From Icerya purchasi (Eukaryota > Arthropoda > Insecta > Hemiptera > Monophlebidae), in contig CM077116.1 in assembly GCA_039619475.1 (NCBI GenBank), positions 32,561,183-32,625,182 of the forward strand: DNA of 64,000 nt. Direction: 5' to 3'. Shown here piece by piece: positions 42,647-52,479 of this stretch (position 1 is the first letter of the stretch; every line of letters starts with the position of its first letter). The notes beneath the pieces were generated by a model. The model was not told the origin of the DNA. It ran no database searches and saw nothing but the letters and a program-made list of their open reading frames with translations. Position numbers and translations under genes: made by a program.

Positions 42647-45310
42647 ATGAAAGTGAAAAAGGAAAGGATATATATGCCACACGGTCCGGCTGGCGCCCGG
42701 CGTTATCAAGTTTCCAGGCTTGGTAATGGGAAATATGCGACTGGCCATGCTATGATGGATCCCAGGTCTAGTGTGGAAATTGAGAGACTGGACAATAACA
42801 CAAGTGGGATAACAGCACACGAAGGAAAAAATCTCCGACAGTTTTGCGATAAGACGTCTGAACAGAGGAATGGGACATTAAGATTCCGGAGAGGCAAAAC
42901 AATGGGGCGAAGAAATACATATCATACGAAGGAAACTATTATGGATACATGGAATGTGCGCACATTATACGAACCGGGGAAATTATCAAATGTGATTCTG
43001 GAAATGAAAAGACTAAAATTGAATATACTTGGCCTCAGCGAGGTAAGATGGCCTGGAAATGGAAAGATCGCAACAGGGAATATGACAGTGTATTATTCAG
43101 GTGACAAAAATGGAAATCATCATAGAGGAGTTGCTATAATAATTGATAAAGAATGGGATAAAAACGTTATATCTTGTGTTCCTTACAATGATCGAATAAT
43201 AGCACTTAAGATAAAAGCACAGCCAGTGAACATAAACACTATACAAATATATGCACCTACAACTGAAGCAACTATGGAAGAGCTTGAAGAATTTTACGTG
43301 GATATTGAAGCAGTACTAAAAAGCTGTAAAAAACAAGAAGCCACATACATCATAGGGGATTTCAATGCCAAAGTGGGAAATGCAATTACAAAAGAGATAA
43401 CGGGACCATTTGGATTGGGAGTCAGAAACGACAGAGGGGATGTCTTAGTACAGTTTTGCCAACAAAATGACTTAACTATTATGAAAACATACTTCAAGTT
43501 ACCATCGAGAAGGCTATATACATGGAAATCTCCAGCCGATGCACCGGGAACAACAATCCGAAATCAGATTGATTTTATAATTGCTAATAAGCGTTTTAGA
43601 AATAGCGTATTATCTGTAAAGACTATGCCAAGTGCTGATGCGAATACAGACCACAACCTGCTACAAGCAAAGATACGCATAAGAGTAAAGAAAATCCAAA
43701 AAACTAAGAAAATAGGATTAGATCTACAAATTCTACAGAACCATGAAATACGGGAAAAAATAAAAAAGCAGGTGAATGATCAAATACGAAATATGAGAGA
43801 CACTGGAAATATTGAAGAAGACTGGAGACAAATAAAATCTGCAATTAATACGATAACAAAAGAGCAACTTACAAGGAAACAAAACAGAAAACACAAGAAC
43901 TGGATGACCAACGAAATATTAGACCTAATGGAATATAGAAGAAAGTGGAAAAGTAACCCGCTTAAATATAAAGAAATTAACAAAAGCATCAGAAAAAAGA
44001 TCATACAAGCAAAAGAAGAATGGTTGAATGAACAGTGTAAAGAGATTGAGCAATTACATAGCAAACATGATGAATTTAACATACATAGGAAGATTAGAGA
44101 AACGACGCATACATATAAAAAAAGACATATAACTTTTCTAAGGAAGGAGAACGGAGATATCATAACGGATACTGATAAAAAGGTAAAAACATGGGAGCAG
44201 TATGTGAAAACGCTGTTTGATGATCAAGAAGAAAGGATGCCACAGGAAGACGGGGATACGTTGCCAATCTTGGAATCTGAGGTGGAGATGGCAATCAAGC
44301 AAGCTAAAGTACGGAAGGCGGTAGGACCTGATGAGGTACCAATAGAGATATTAAAAATGTTGGGTCCTATGGAAATCAAGAAAGTTACTGGCTTTTTCAA
44401 TGTAATCTATAAAAATGGGAAAATACCGGAAGATTGGCTAGAATCAAGGTTCATTACCATACCAAAAACAACAAATGCATATAGATGTGATGAATATAGA
44501 TTAATTAGTCTAATGAGCCACGTTCTAAAAATATTTCTGCGGGTAATTCATCGACGCATAATTAAAATATGCGAAGAAAACATGAAATGGAACCAGTTCG
44601 GTTTCCGTAACGGAATGGGTACAAGAGAAGCGTTATTTTGTATGAAAACATTAATCCAAAGACAAGTGGAGTTCGGAAAATCAGTATACATTTGTTTTAT
44701 AGACTATTACAAAGCTTTCGACAAGGTACGGCACACGGAATTAATAAAAACATTAAAAGATATAGGTATTTGCCAGTCGGATATTAAGATTATACAAACG
44801 CTTTATGAAAAACAACATGCAAGAATATTAATAGATGAGCAACTAACAGATCAAATACCAATAAAACGAGGGGTTAGGCAAGGATGCGTATTGTCACCGG
44901 TACTATTTAATCTGTATTCTGAGGCAATTTTTGCTCAAGCATTAGATGAACGTAGTGAAGGGATAAAAATTGCAGGCGAAAGAATTTCAGTGATTCGCTT
45001 TGCTGACGATACTGCACTACTGGCGGAAAATGTAACAGACCTACAAAGGCTACTAGACATAGTTGCAGTAGAAAGCAAGAAGAAAGGAGTCAGTATAAAT
45101 ACTAAAAAAACAAAATTCATGGTAGTTGCAAGACAGCCTAATCTAAATGAAAAATTATTTTTAGACAGCGAAGAAATTGAACGAACGGAAAAATATAAAT
45201 ATTTAGGTAGCTGGATAACACAAAGTAATGATTCTGATATGGAAATACGTACTCGTATAGAGATGGCCCGGAAACACATTTATGAAATTAAAAAACACCC
45301 TTTGCGATAG
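42647..45310 (+). CDS. Endonuclease-reverse transcriptase of the RTE-like element
   Basis: This 887-codon frame encodes the enzyme that nicks target DNA and copies the element RNA. An AP-endonuclease-like domain covers about residues 95-350: MDTWNVRTLYEPGKLSNVIL, ILGLSEVRWPGNG (catalytic Glu), TYIIGDFNAKVG (DxN) and ANTDHNLLQAKI (the terminal D-H). A basic linker follows to about residue 540. The RT domain covers about 545-840: VRKAVGPDEVPIEILKMLG, RSRF-like ESRFITIPKTT, CFIDYYKAFDKVRH (first Asp), IKRGVRQGCVLSPVLFNLYS and VIRFADDTALLAEN (catalytic DD). All key residues are intact. The likely start is ATG 42647. The frame ends prematurely at 45308 because of one extra base in an A run near 45289-45294. 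Insect relatives are often annotated as craniofacial development protein 2-like. Confidence 0.9.
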   Translation: MKVKKERIYMPHGPAGARRYQVSRLGNGKYATGHAMMDPRSSVEIERLDNNTSGITAHEGKNLRQFCDKTSEQRNGTLRFRRGKTMGRRNTYHTKETIMDTWNVRTLYEPGKLSNVILEMKRLKLNILGLSEVRWPGNGKIATGNMTVYYSGDKNGNHHRGVAIIIDKEWDKNVISCVPYNDRIIALKIKAQPVNINTIQIYAPTTEATMEELEEFYVDIEAVLKSCKKQEATYIIGDFNAKVGNAITKEITGPFGLGVRNDRGDVLVQFCQQNDLTIMKTYFKLPSRRLYTWKSPADAPGTTIRNQIDFIIANKRFRNSVLSVKTMPSADANTDHNLLQAKIRIRVKKIQKTKKIGLDLQILQNHEIREKIKKQVNDQIRNMRDTGNIEEDWRQIKSAINTITKEQLTRKQNRKHKNWMTNEILDLMEYRRKWKSNPLKYKEINKSIRKKIIQAKEEWLNEQCKEIEQLHSKHDEFNIHRKIRETTHTYKKRHITFLRKENGDIITDTDKKVKTWEQYVKTLFDDQEERMPQEDGDTLPILESEVEMAIKQAKVRKAVGPDEVPIEILKMLGPMEIKKVTGFFNVIYKNGKIPEDWLESRFITIPKTTNAYRCDEYRLISLMSHVLKIFLRVIHRRIIKICEENMKWNQFGFRNGMGTREALFCMKTLIQRQVEFGKSVYICFIDYYKAFDKVRHTELIKTLKDIGICQSDIKIIQTLYEKQHARILIDEQLTDQIPIKRGVRQGCVLSPVLFNLYSEAIFAQALDERSEGIKIAGERISVIRFADDTALLAENVTDLQRLLDIVAVESKKKGVSINTKKTKFMVVARQPNLNEKLFLDSEEIERTEKYKYLGSWITQSNDSDMEIRTRIEMARKHIYEIKKHPLR

Positions 45311-45770
45311 GAAATTAAGCCTAAGGATCAAGAACAAGATATTTCAATGTTACGTGTGGTCAGTGCTACTGTATGGAAGCGAGACATGGACCATAAAGGA
45401 AAATATGAGGAAGCGCATATCATCATTTGAAATGTGGTGCTACAGAAGAATGTGGAAAATACCGTGGACAAAAAAGTTAAAAAATGAAAAAGTACTGGAA
45501 CTAATGGGAACTGACCGAATATTAATGACAATAGTAAAAAGAAGGAAGATAAAATTTTTTGGACACTTCATGAGAGGCGAAAAATACAAATTACTACAGA
45601 CAATAATAATGGGCATGATAGAAGGAAGAAGAAATCCGGGAAGAAGAAAGACCGCTTGGATAGATAATATTAAAAAATGGACCGGAATTAAGAAAACAGA
45701 AGATCTAGTCAGAATAGCAAAAGATCGAAATCAATTCCAGCAGATAATCCAATCCATACATGATGATTAA
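45311..45770 (+). pseudogene. C-terminal region of the RTE-like ORF, in the +1 frame
   Basis: The frame open at 45282 continues the same protein: CDRKLSLRIKNKIFQCYVWS, LLYGSETWTIKENMRKRI, FEMWCYRRMWKIPWTKKL, IKFFGHFMRGEKYKLLQTII and GRRKTAWIDNIKKWT, ending at TAA 45770. It matches 38880-39284. No other lesion separates it from the upstream frame, so the whole gene would be about 1040 codons. The tail lies 40 bases downstream. Confidence 0.85.
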
Positions 45771-46989
45771 GCAATACCCGAATCGGGTGGCACGAGAAGA
45801 AGAAGAAGGCCATGTATGTACATGTGTACACTTTTTAATGCAATGAAGCACTATACCTCAAAATTACCAACCATAATATAGACTTGATACAGCCCTGGTA
45901 ATATACAGTTGTTTAGTATAGATTAAAATTAAGAAATCGAACTAATTGCATGGATTGGGATGTTGATGAAGTATACACATCTTCTAATATGCGCGTTTAA
46001 TGTATAACAACATACAAAAACTAATTTTGTCTGATCATATTATAACTGCCTTGTAATGAGACAATGGTCAATTTCATTACCAAGTATAGTATTCATAAGA
46101 TTGATGGAGCACACATTTTGCCTCTTATCCAAGTTTTATTATTTGAAAAACATAATCACACTCCCATAAATTCTATAATCCGCAGCTTTTCAACCAAATA
46201 ATACCTGTTTGGAACTAATAATTAAAGAAAAGCGTAAGCGAAATGCGATATTGCTTAATGGATAGTTTCGCTTCCTTATCAATATTGAAGATCTGTAGCA
46301 ATAAAGTTTTAAGTCGTAGCAGAGTAAGATTAGATATGTCGGTGTTTTGTGTTCGCCGGTTTTGTTCGCTTTATAGTTTTTGACTTTTATTCGTTATCGT
46401 TTACTTCATTTTTATTGATTTCCTTCTTTTATTTTTCTTCTATTCAAATTCATCCAGTTCTTGTTTTCGTTATTTCCTCTAATTAATTCGTTTTAACTCC
46501 TTTCTCCTTATTTGCTTTTACTTATTTGAAATAGCCCTTTTTAGAGCTTCCGTTCGATTTTGTTGCGTAATCGCGTGTTAAATTGTCTAAATAACCCTTT
46601 TTGGGAATCGTTAAATTTATTTAACCGCATTTTTCGGATTTAGTGTTACTTGCTTAATCGAAGTGATGAACCTATTTTTTCGTATCGCGAACTTCCGTTT
46701 TCGTTTGTTCGTTTTGTCAAATAAACAACTTTATTCAACGAAGTTATATTCTCGTATTCAGTTTTAACAACAACAATACCAACATCCCAATAACCCACCT
46801 AAGCTGCTACACTACAGCTTGCTATACAAACACTAGAATGTAAGAACTGTAAATTTCTACGGCATATCACCAAGATTGGATGTACATATGTGAATACCTA
46901 CAAAAAATCTGTAAGCTGAGGAATATCCCGTCATGTAAATTGTTATTACAATTATTTCAGTTAGATATACATTAATGCATCTTTTAAAT

Positions 46990-47455
46990 CATATATAAAC
47001 CGTGTAGATGCTTCAAACATATACGAAATATACATCAAATTATACACACAAACAAGCATTGTTAGCAAAGATTAGCCTAATTTCAATTAATCAACACATC
47101 AAACCATTTTCAATGAAATAATTGTTGGAACAAGCATGGGAGATATAGTAATATTGGGTTAGCGAGTTATATTAGCATTGGCTAGTTACAGGTATAATAA
47201 AATACATTCCAAACGTATACACACGGAAAAACAGCAAATTTAGTAGGGGTTAGAAAAATTTAAAGATGGCTAGTCAGCAGTAAAACATATTTTCAAAGCA
47301 TACACAAACATAAACAGCTAGTACAGGTTAGCACAAATTATTACACAGGTTAAGCAATGGTAAATGCATCATCAACGCACGTGCAAACACACAAGAATAC
47401 AAAACCAACTTAGTATGGGTTAGCAAAAGAATAATTGGCTGGTTAAAGTCTTTCC
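46990..47455 (+). repeat. Irregular repeat of about 80 bp with GGTTAG cores
   Basis: Units share a loose pattern: C.AACGCATACACA-like, AAACA..AGC, then AGTA(G/C)(G/A)GGTTAG.A(A/C)AA and TGGCTAGT or TGGCTGGTTA. Cores lie near 47150 (TTGGGTTAGCG), 47247, 47323 and 47412. They overlap the right arm of the inverted element and extend beyond it. Confidence 0.4.
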
Positions 47456-47938
47456 CCCAATCTCTGTATATTCATTGAATGTTGTTATTGAGTGAGCGTC
47501 TTCATGTACAAGTGTCTACAGAGAAAACAGATAGTAGCCTTGCGGCGTGCTGGATGTTGAGATATTTAGTTATTGGATTGTAACAATGAAGATGCAGCAA
47601 GCAGAAGGATGTAGTTGGTGTAGACAGCATGGTGGCAAACTCATACTGGAGAGATCGGGAGAAAAACAGCGTGTAGTCATATTCGTATTATTTTCTTTAT
47701 TTATTTAAATTTATATTTCCTTAAAAATTTCCCCTTAAAAAAAAAAAAAATAAGATATGTAACCCACAAACAATGGTGTCCCAGAAGTAACATATTCTAT
47801 CTACTGTTGTATCTACAATGACACAAGAATTATCTATTATTATTATTATTATTCAATGTATATTAATCAAAAAAAAAAAATGAATGAAATTAGTCCCTGA
47901 TGAATTATTGACATATACTCTGCATCAATGCATCTATA
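47456..47938. other. Noncoding, with A tract and (ATT)n
   Basis: An A run lies at 47738-47749, an (ATT)n run at 47836-47853 and another A run near 47869-47880. No coding signal is present. Confidence 0.5.
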
Positions 47939-48540
47939 ATGAAATCAGAAATATCAGAAAAAAATAAGATTCCAATGATCTTAGCCGGAGATTTTAATGT
48001 GAACTTTAATGATGAAAGTTCGGAACCATTTGTATCATTTTTAGTTGATGAATTACATTTAAAAGTGAATAATGACATTCGTATTTCAACAACGCGATAT
48101 GGAACTTGCTTGGATGCTGTTTTTCCAAGATACTTAAATACATTAAGATCTCAAGTATCTGTATATTACTATAGATCAAAAAAAAATTTGGACAGAAAAA
48201 GAATCGACAGTTTTGAAATATGGTGCTTGAGACGACTCCTTAGAATTACATGGACAGCAAATCGTACAAATGAATCGGTATTGCAGGAAGTCGGTGTCAC
48301 ACAAAGGTTGTCAACGATTGTCGCAATGATAGTGCTGAAATTCTTCGGACATATAATAAGAAAACAGGAGGGAATGGAACGTACGTTGGTCATGAAGAAA
48401 ATTAATATAAAACGACCACCCCTAGGAGAGGGACAGATATTGTATTACATACAACAAGATTGTCATTCTCACAATGCGTACGTCAATCAGAGAATCGTGA
48501 CAAATGCCGGAAAATCACAAAATCACTGGCGGATTAAATG
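47939..48540 (+). pseudogene. Chimeric ORF: Helentron-type endonuclease end joined to an RTE-like C-terminus
   Basis: The 201-codon frame 47939-48544 is open but composite. Residues 1 to about 77 (IPMILAGDFNVNFND, FLVDELHLKVNNDIRISTTR, YGTCLDAVFPRYLNTLRSQV) match the last part of a Helentron endonuclease, as at 9065-9250. From about residue 82 (RKRIDSFEIWCLRRLLRITW, LQEVGVTQRLSTIVAMIVLK, FFGHIIRK) it is the C-terminal module of an RTE-like element. The true continuation (LSFSQCVRQSENRDK) lies in another frame after 48440. The junction is near 48170 at an A-rich site. A single functional protein is unlikely. Confidence 0.65.
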
Positions 48541-48689
48541 TTAATCGCGATACCCTATCTAGGGTAACGACTGTGGATGATAATAGTCATTTCATAAGCC
48601 AATTATTTCTATTTTCAAATACAAGTTACAGTGAAGATAAAGATGATGAAATTTGCAGTATTTATTTTTGGTTGTTGTCAATGGGACTG

Positions 48690-49145
48690 CAAAAAAATAA
48701 AAAATGTGCGTCAGTCAAAAACCAACGGTGTTAGATATGAAACTTTTTATGGAACGCGAAAACTGTCAACGAAGAAATAAAAAAACTACATTGGAGTAAA
48801 GAAAAATTTACTTAAAACTATAACAGAGATAATTTGTTAAATCAATAACAATGAGCAAATAATCAAGCACTACAGAAGTCATGCATGTACATGTTTATTG
48901 TTACACGTATATTGTTATATATACATATATAATTAGTACATGCAAGAGAAACTTCTGTGTAGTGTTTAATGCGAGATTATCTGTACATTGCTATTGATTT
49001 AACGAATCATTTCGGTTATAAGCAGATTTTTCTTCACTTCAATGTATTTTTAACGTTTCCTCGTTTAAAATTGATTACATTCCATAAAAAGTTTCACTTC
49101 TGACGCCGTTAGTTTTCGACGATGCACACTTCTTTTTTTCATTAA
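48690..49145. mobile_element. Palindromic MITE with arms of about 190 bp
   Basis: The left arm contains GTGCGTCAGTCAAAAACCAACGG, GAAACTTTTTATGGAA, TACATTGGAGTAAAGAAAAAT, GTTAAATCAATAACAATG and CACTACAGAAGT. The right arm holds their reverse complements with modest divergence, ending GACGATGCACACTTC. The centre is a short AT stretch (ATATATACATATATAA). The full length, about 455 bp, is nearly all palindrome. No coding capacity. The superfamily is unknown. Confidence 0.75.
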
Positions 49146-50908
49146 CTTCTGCTTTAATTGACTGCGACTGGCAGAACAGTGCCTGCTTTTCATTTTAACC
49201 ATTAATCGAATCTAGTTAACTTTTTTGAGGTTATAATGCAGATTTTATTCTCGTTGATTGTGGTTAGTTTTATGGCAAGGTCGATTTAGTGCTTTATTGG
49301 TTTGTATTGGATGCGTGGTATTAGATATGGAGTTTTCTCGGAACTAATAGGATGTTAATCATCGCTCGCATGTTTTGTAGTTAAATGAGGCCGGAAGTGT
49401 TTTATTAAGCCAGTCCATTTCTTCCGTTCGACACTTGTTTTCATTTAGTCAAATAACACTACGACGAACATAATTACCGATAATGATTTCTGTTTTCTCT
49501 ATTTCAACTGGAATATTGAATTAGCACGTTCGGTGGCTTGTGTATTGAAGTAACTGTGTACATGGGCACCGAATGACAAGTACTCAGTTTTGTTAGTTTC
49601 AACATTGTTATACTTCATGTGGCGTCTATGTCAGCTTCATTCTTCTGTACTGGGATTTCAATTAATTTCAATAGATTGGGTTTCTTGACGAACAAGTGAG
49701 GAAGATACAAATAAAATACATGATTTCCTCGATGCCTGACGTCGTGCAATATATCCCCATGACATCGGATACTGATGTAGCTGTTATTAAATGCTAAAAA
49801 AAAAAATGCAAAATGTTTATATATTCCTGAAAAAGCCCAACTTAATTTATTTCACTTTTGTATCTGCGTTACTACATAAATCGTTAATAAAAATGGATAA
49901 GATAAGTGGTTGCGTTATTTTTTTTCAATTTCTTCAAGATATGCCTGCTACATCCTTTAAGTGATAAACAAGATACATCGGAATAAACCACTGTCCGGGA
50001 CATATAGATTGACAAATTTAAATTTCGGAATCTTCAGGGAAGTGTAGATGGAAGCGTTTAAAATGCAATGCGTTGTTTGTATCCACAAAAAAAATAATGT
50101 TTTTTCGGCTTTGTAGGAAATAATATTTCTCTATATGAGAAAATAGTTTGTCGCGGTGCCGCTTTTTTCGTTACTAAGCAACCACGCTACGAACTGTCTA
50201 CAAACACAAACGATGAAACTATTATCTTCATGAACGGTACGCGTCGCCATGAGCAAACCAGATAGGTCCTGGTGATAATAGTATTTTGGAAATGAATTAC
50301 GCCAGCCGGTTAAAAAATGTTATGGCAGGATTTAAGTTCGTTACCGCACGTTGACGCAATAAAGATTGACGACAGCCTTTACAGAAAAATGGCAAAGCCC
50401 GGTGATTTCTGGTCCACGGCGTGTCATGATTCATGGTTCGTCTTATTACTGACTTCCAAAAAGAAGGAGTTTAAACGTTCGTCGCGTACGCTTTTTCGTT
50501 TTTTTTTTTTATATTTGTTTGCACGTAACTTATATTCATATGGTTCGATTTTACTGATTATTTCTTTATTAGAGAGTACACCACTCAGCGGTGGTGCCAT
50601 GTGAATGCTGATGAAAATCGGTGAACATATACTGAGTATTCGTTAGTAAAAGGGAAAAAAGTTGGTCTCTTTAAAAATGATTTTAAATTTTCGGGTCAGA
50701 TGTGATTGTTTGGCTTATCTATATAAAGGCTGGGTTTTCCCTTGGTTGTTTTATTGTGTTTATGGTGCTGATGATGAATAGAGCACTGCTATTCGAAACG
50801 TTAACAGAAAAAAATTGTGACGTGGTTGTTCCCGAAAAAAGTAGAATTTGGTCTCTTTAGATAATTTTTTTTCTTACAATTTCTTATTAGTATAACAAAG
50901 GCGATTGA
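49146..50908. other. No gene seen
   Basis: AT-rich sequence. An open frame at 50317-50604 has no recognisable motif. GATGATGAATAGAGC..ATTCGAAACGTTAAC near 50770 resembles a motif common in arthropod repeats, but no element boundary is visible. Confidence 0.35.
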
Positions 50909-50990
50909 CTTTTTTTTTTTTTTTTTTTCTACCCTGGGCGCGCCAGCGGCCTTGACCCAACAACATGAAAAATTAACAGTTATAACTAAA
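50909..50990 (-). mobile_element. Family A 3' end, short, antisense
   Basis: A T tract (50910-50928) is followed by CTGGGCGCGCCAGCGGCCTTGACCC, the complement of the family A hairpin (GGG, GCC / GGC, CCC). Only tens of bases of 3' UTR follow. Confidence 0.65.
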
Positions 50991-51316
50991 TAACCAGGCG
51001 GTCAGAACGATTGACTTAAAATACTATCAGTTTATCAAATTACTATGGAAATGTAGCTGCGAATAAGGAAAGCGATTATATATTTTGATGTTTTTGTCGT
51101 GGAAATGCAGTTTAAAAAAAGGAATCTTTTTTTTTTTTTTTTTTAAGCGTAAAATATGGAAAATAGTGTGGCCAAAACGTTGATTTTTAGAAAGAAAAAT
51201 TTTGAGTATAATGCTAAAAATTGTAAAATGTTTTTTTTTTTAAATTATTGTTATTAAATTAGATTTACGTGCTATGTGCAGCAACTATGGTTAGAGAAAC
51301 GGCAGGAGAAGGAGGC

Positions 51317-51582
51317 TTAGATTAACGAGTAGAGGCCAGACTTGTGAAGGAAAAGAATTAAATTGGACAGTGAAGAAGAGTTGTCTTTAAGGATGAGAGG
51401 ACGAGAAGAAGGCAGGTTGAGAAATTCCTTTTCCAAGGAGTATGAAAGGTATTCGGTGAGGATATGGTGAATGGTGAGGATGACAATGCACACAGCACAT
51501 TGAGGAACTTCCATTCCATTTAGTAAATGTTCATGGGTGAGCCGCGTGTGACCGAATCAGAGTTTGATGATGATTACATCAT

Positions 51583-51585
<3 letters not shown>
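51317..51585 (-). pseudogene. Family H retrotransposon C-terminal knuckle, separated by a family B insertion
   Basis: Antisense, IIKL(stop)FGHTRLTHEHLLNG is followed by VPQCAVCIVILTIHHILTEY and ends HKSGLYSLI plus TAA at 51317. LR.GHTRLTH..LL and C..C...L...HIL are the C-terminal knuckle region of Jockey/R1-like elements. It is the expected continuation of the RNase H fragment at 52480-52850. A TGA replaces an Arg codon near 51562. The fragment ends against the poly(A) of the intervening family B copy. Confidence 0.65.
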
Positions 51586-51628
<43 letters not shown>

Positions 51629-52475
51629 AATAAGTTGTGGGTCCCGCAAGGCATACTGCCCGTCTGCGGGTGCCCAACACGCTTATCATCGTTTATTCAA
51701 GAAAAATGTGTAACAAAAGTTCTTTACTTATACTATTAACTTTCGTACTTACAATTAGTGAGAAAACTATAAAATCTAAAAATAGAATAATAATATTAAA
51801 ACAAGACTAGAATAGATGAAAACAAAGAAAAAAACTACTTATCGTTATTCAATTTCATAACCACGAGTTCGATAAATATATTGGAATGGTCGATTCTCCG
51901 CCACAGCCAGTTCCCAGTTTATCTACTCTAATGTCACTCCGTGTTATCAATCAACCATTGCTTAATTAATAATTTCCAAGTTCCTATTTCTTTTTGCATT
52001 ATAACTTCTGGGATTCGTTCTAGAAGCTTAATTAGAACTATTTCATCAATATTATCAATCTTACTATTTATGCCTCTCGGTCGAATAAAATATACCTCCC
52101 TATTACTCCTCGTTGTCCTACTTCTTGTCATTGTAGCAATTGATCTACTTGTGGTCTTATATTCAAGTAATCGGTGATAAAAGTAGTACATCCTTGGAGA
52201 CATTTCATTTTTTTCTCTCCACCAGCTAATATTGCTGTTAACCTGATCTTTATTAGGTAATATTATCTTTAAGCATTTCTTTTGTTGACTACTAACCTTT
52301 TTGATTATCGTCCGTTTTGCTTCACCCCAAATTGATATCCCATACATGATTCTAGACAATACTATAGCGTTATAGTATACACGCAGACTACCATATGGTA
52401 TTGAAAGAGCCAATTTATAAAGTGCCGGTATCATTTGCCTGATTTTATTAGATAAATTTATAACACGATTGGAAA
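51586..52475 (-). mobile_element. Family B non-LTR element, copy 2, antisense, with coding C-terminus and 3' hairpin
   Basis: Antisense coding runs from about 52475 to TAA at 51934 with no stop: SNRVINLSNKIRQMIPALYK, LRVYYNAIVLSRIMYGISIW, SWWREKNEMSPRMYYFYHRL, EVYFIRPRGINSKIDN and IGTWKLLIKQWLIDN. This is the longest family B coding segment here and includes the region that follows an RT domain. A UTR with the terminal hairpin (CCCGC / GCGGG, GGGCA / TGCC) and an A tract of about 39 nt (51586-51624) follows. The copy is 5'-truncated. Confidence 0.8.
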
Positions 52476-52479
52476 GTAA

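Larger units (their letters stand above)
42169..45809 (+). mobile_element. RTE-like non-LTR retrotransposon, nearly complete, with 10-bp target duplication
   Basis: A 5' UTR of about 478 bp, one ORF split by a single frameshift, and a short (GAA)n tail (CACGAGAAGAAGAAGAAGG) are present. CCATGTATGT flanks both sides (42159-42168 and 45810-45819), as expected after target-primed insertion. Length is 3641 bp, within the usual RTE range. The 5' UTR is also found, diverged, at 38112-38440, which supports the 5' boundary. Confidence 0.85.
41491..47205. mobile_element. Inverted-arm element interrupted by the complete RTE-like retrotransposon
   Basis: The left arm (41491-41775) reads CTGTAACTAGCCAATGCTAATATAACT, AACCCAATATTACCATG, GAAATTAGGCTAATCTTTGC and GCATTAATGTATATCTAACTG. 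The right arm (46870-47205) is its reverse complement, with an extra 30-40 bases. Without the retrotransposon the element would be about 2.07 kb. Internal sequence (41776-42158 and 45820-46869) shows no transposase. Class and target duplication are not established. Confidence 0.7.

Noticed and set aside
50317..50604. 95-codon plus-strand frame as a possible host gene
   Set aside because: No recognisable motif, the end runs through a T tract, and no splice context is clear. Chance is the simpler reading.
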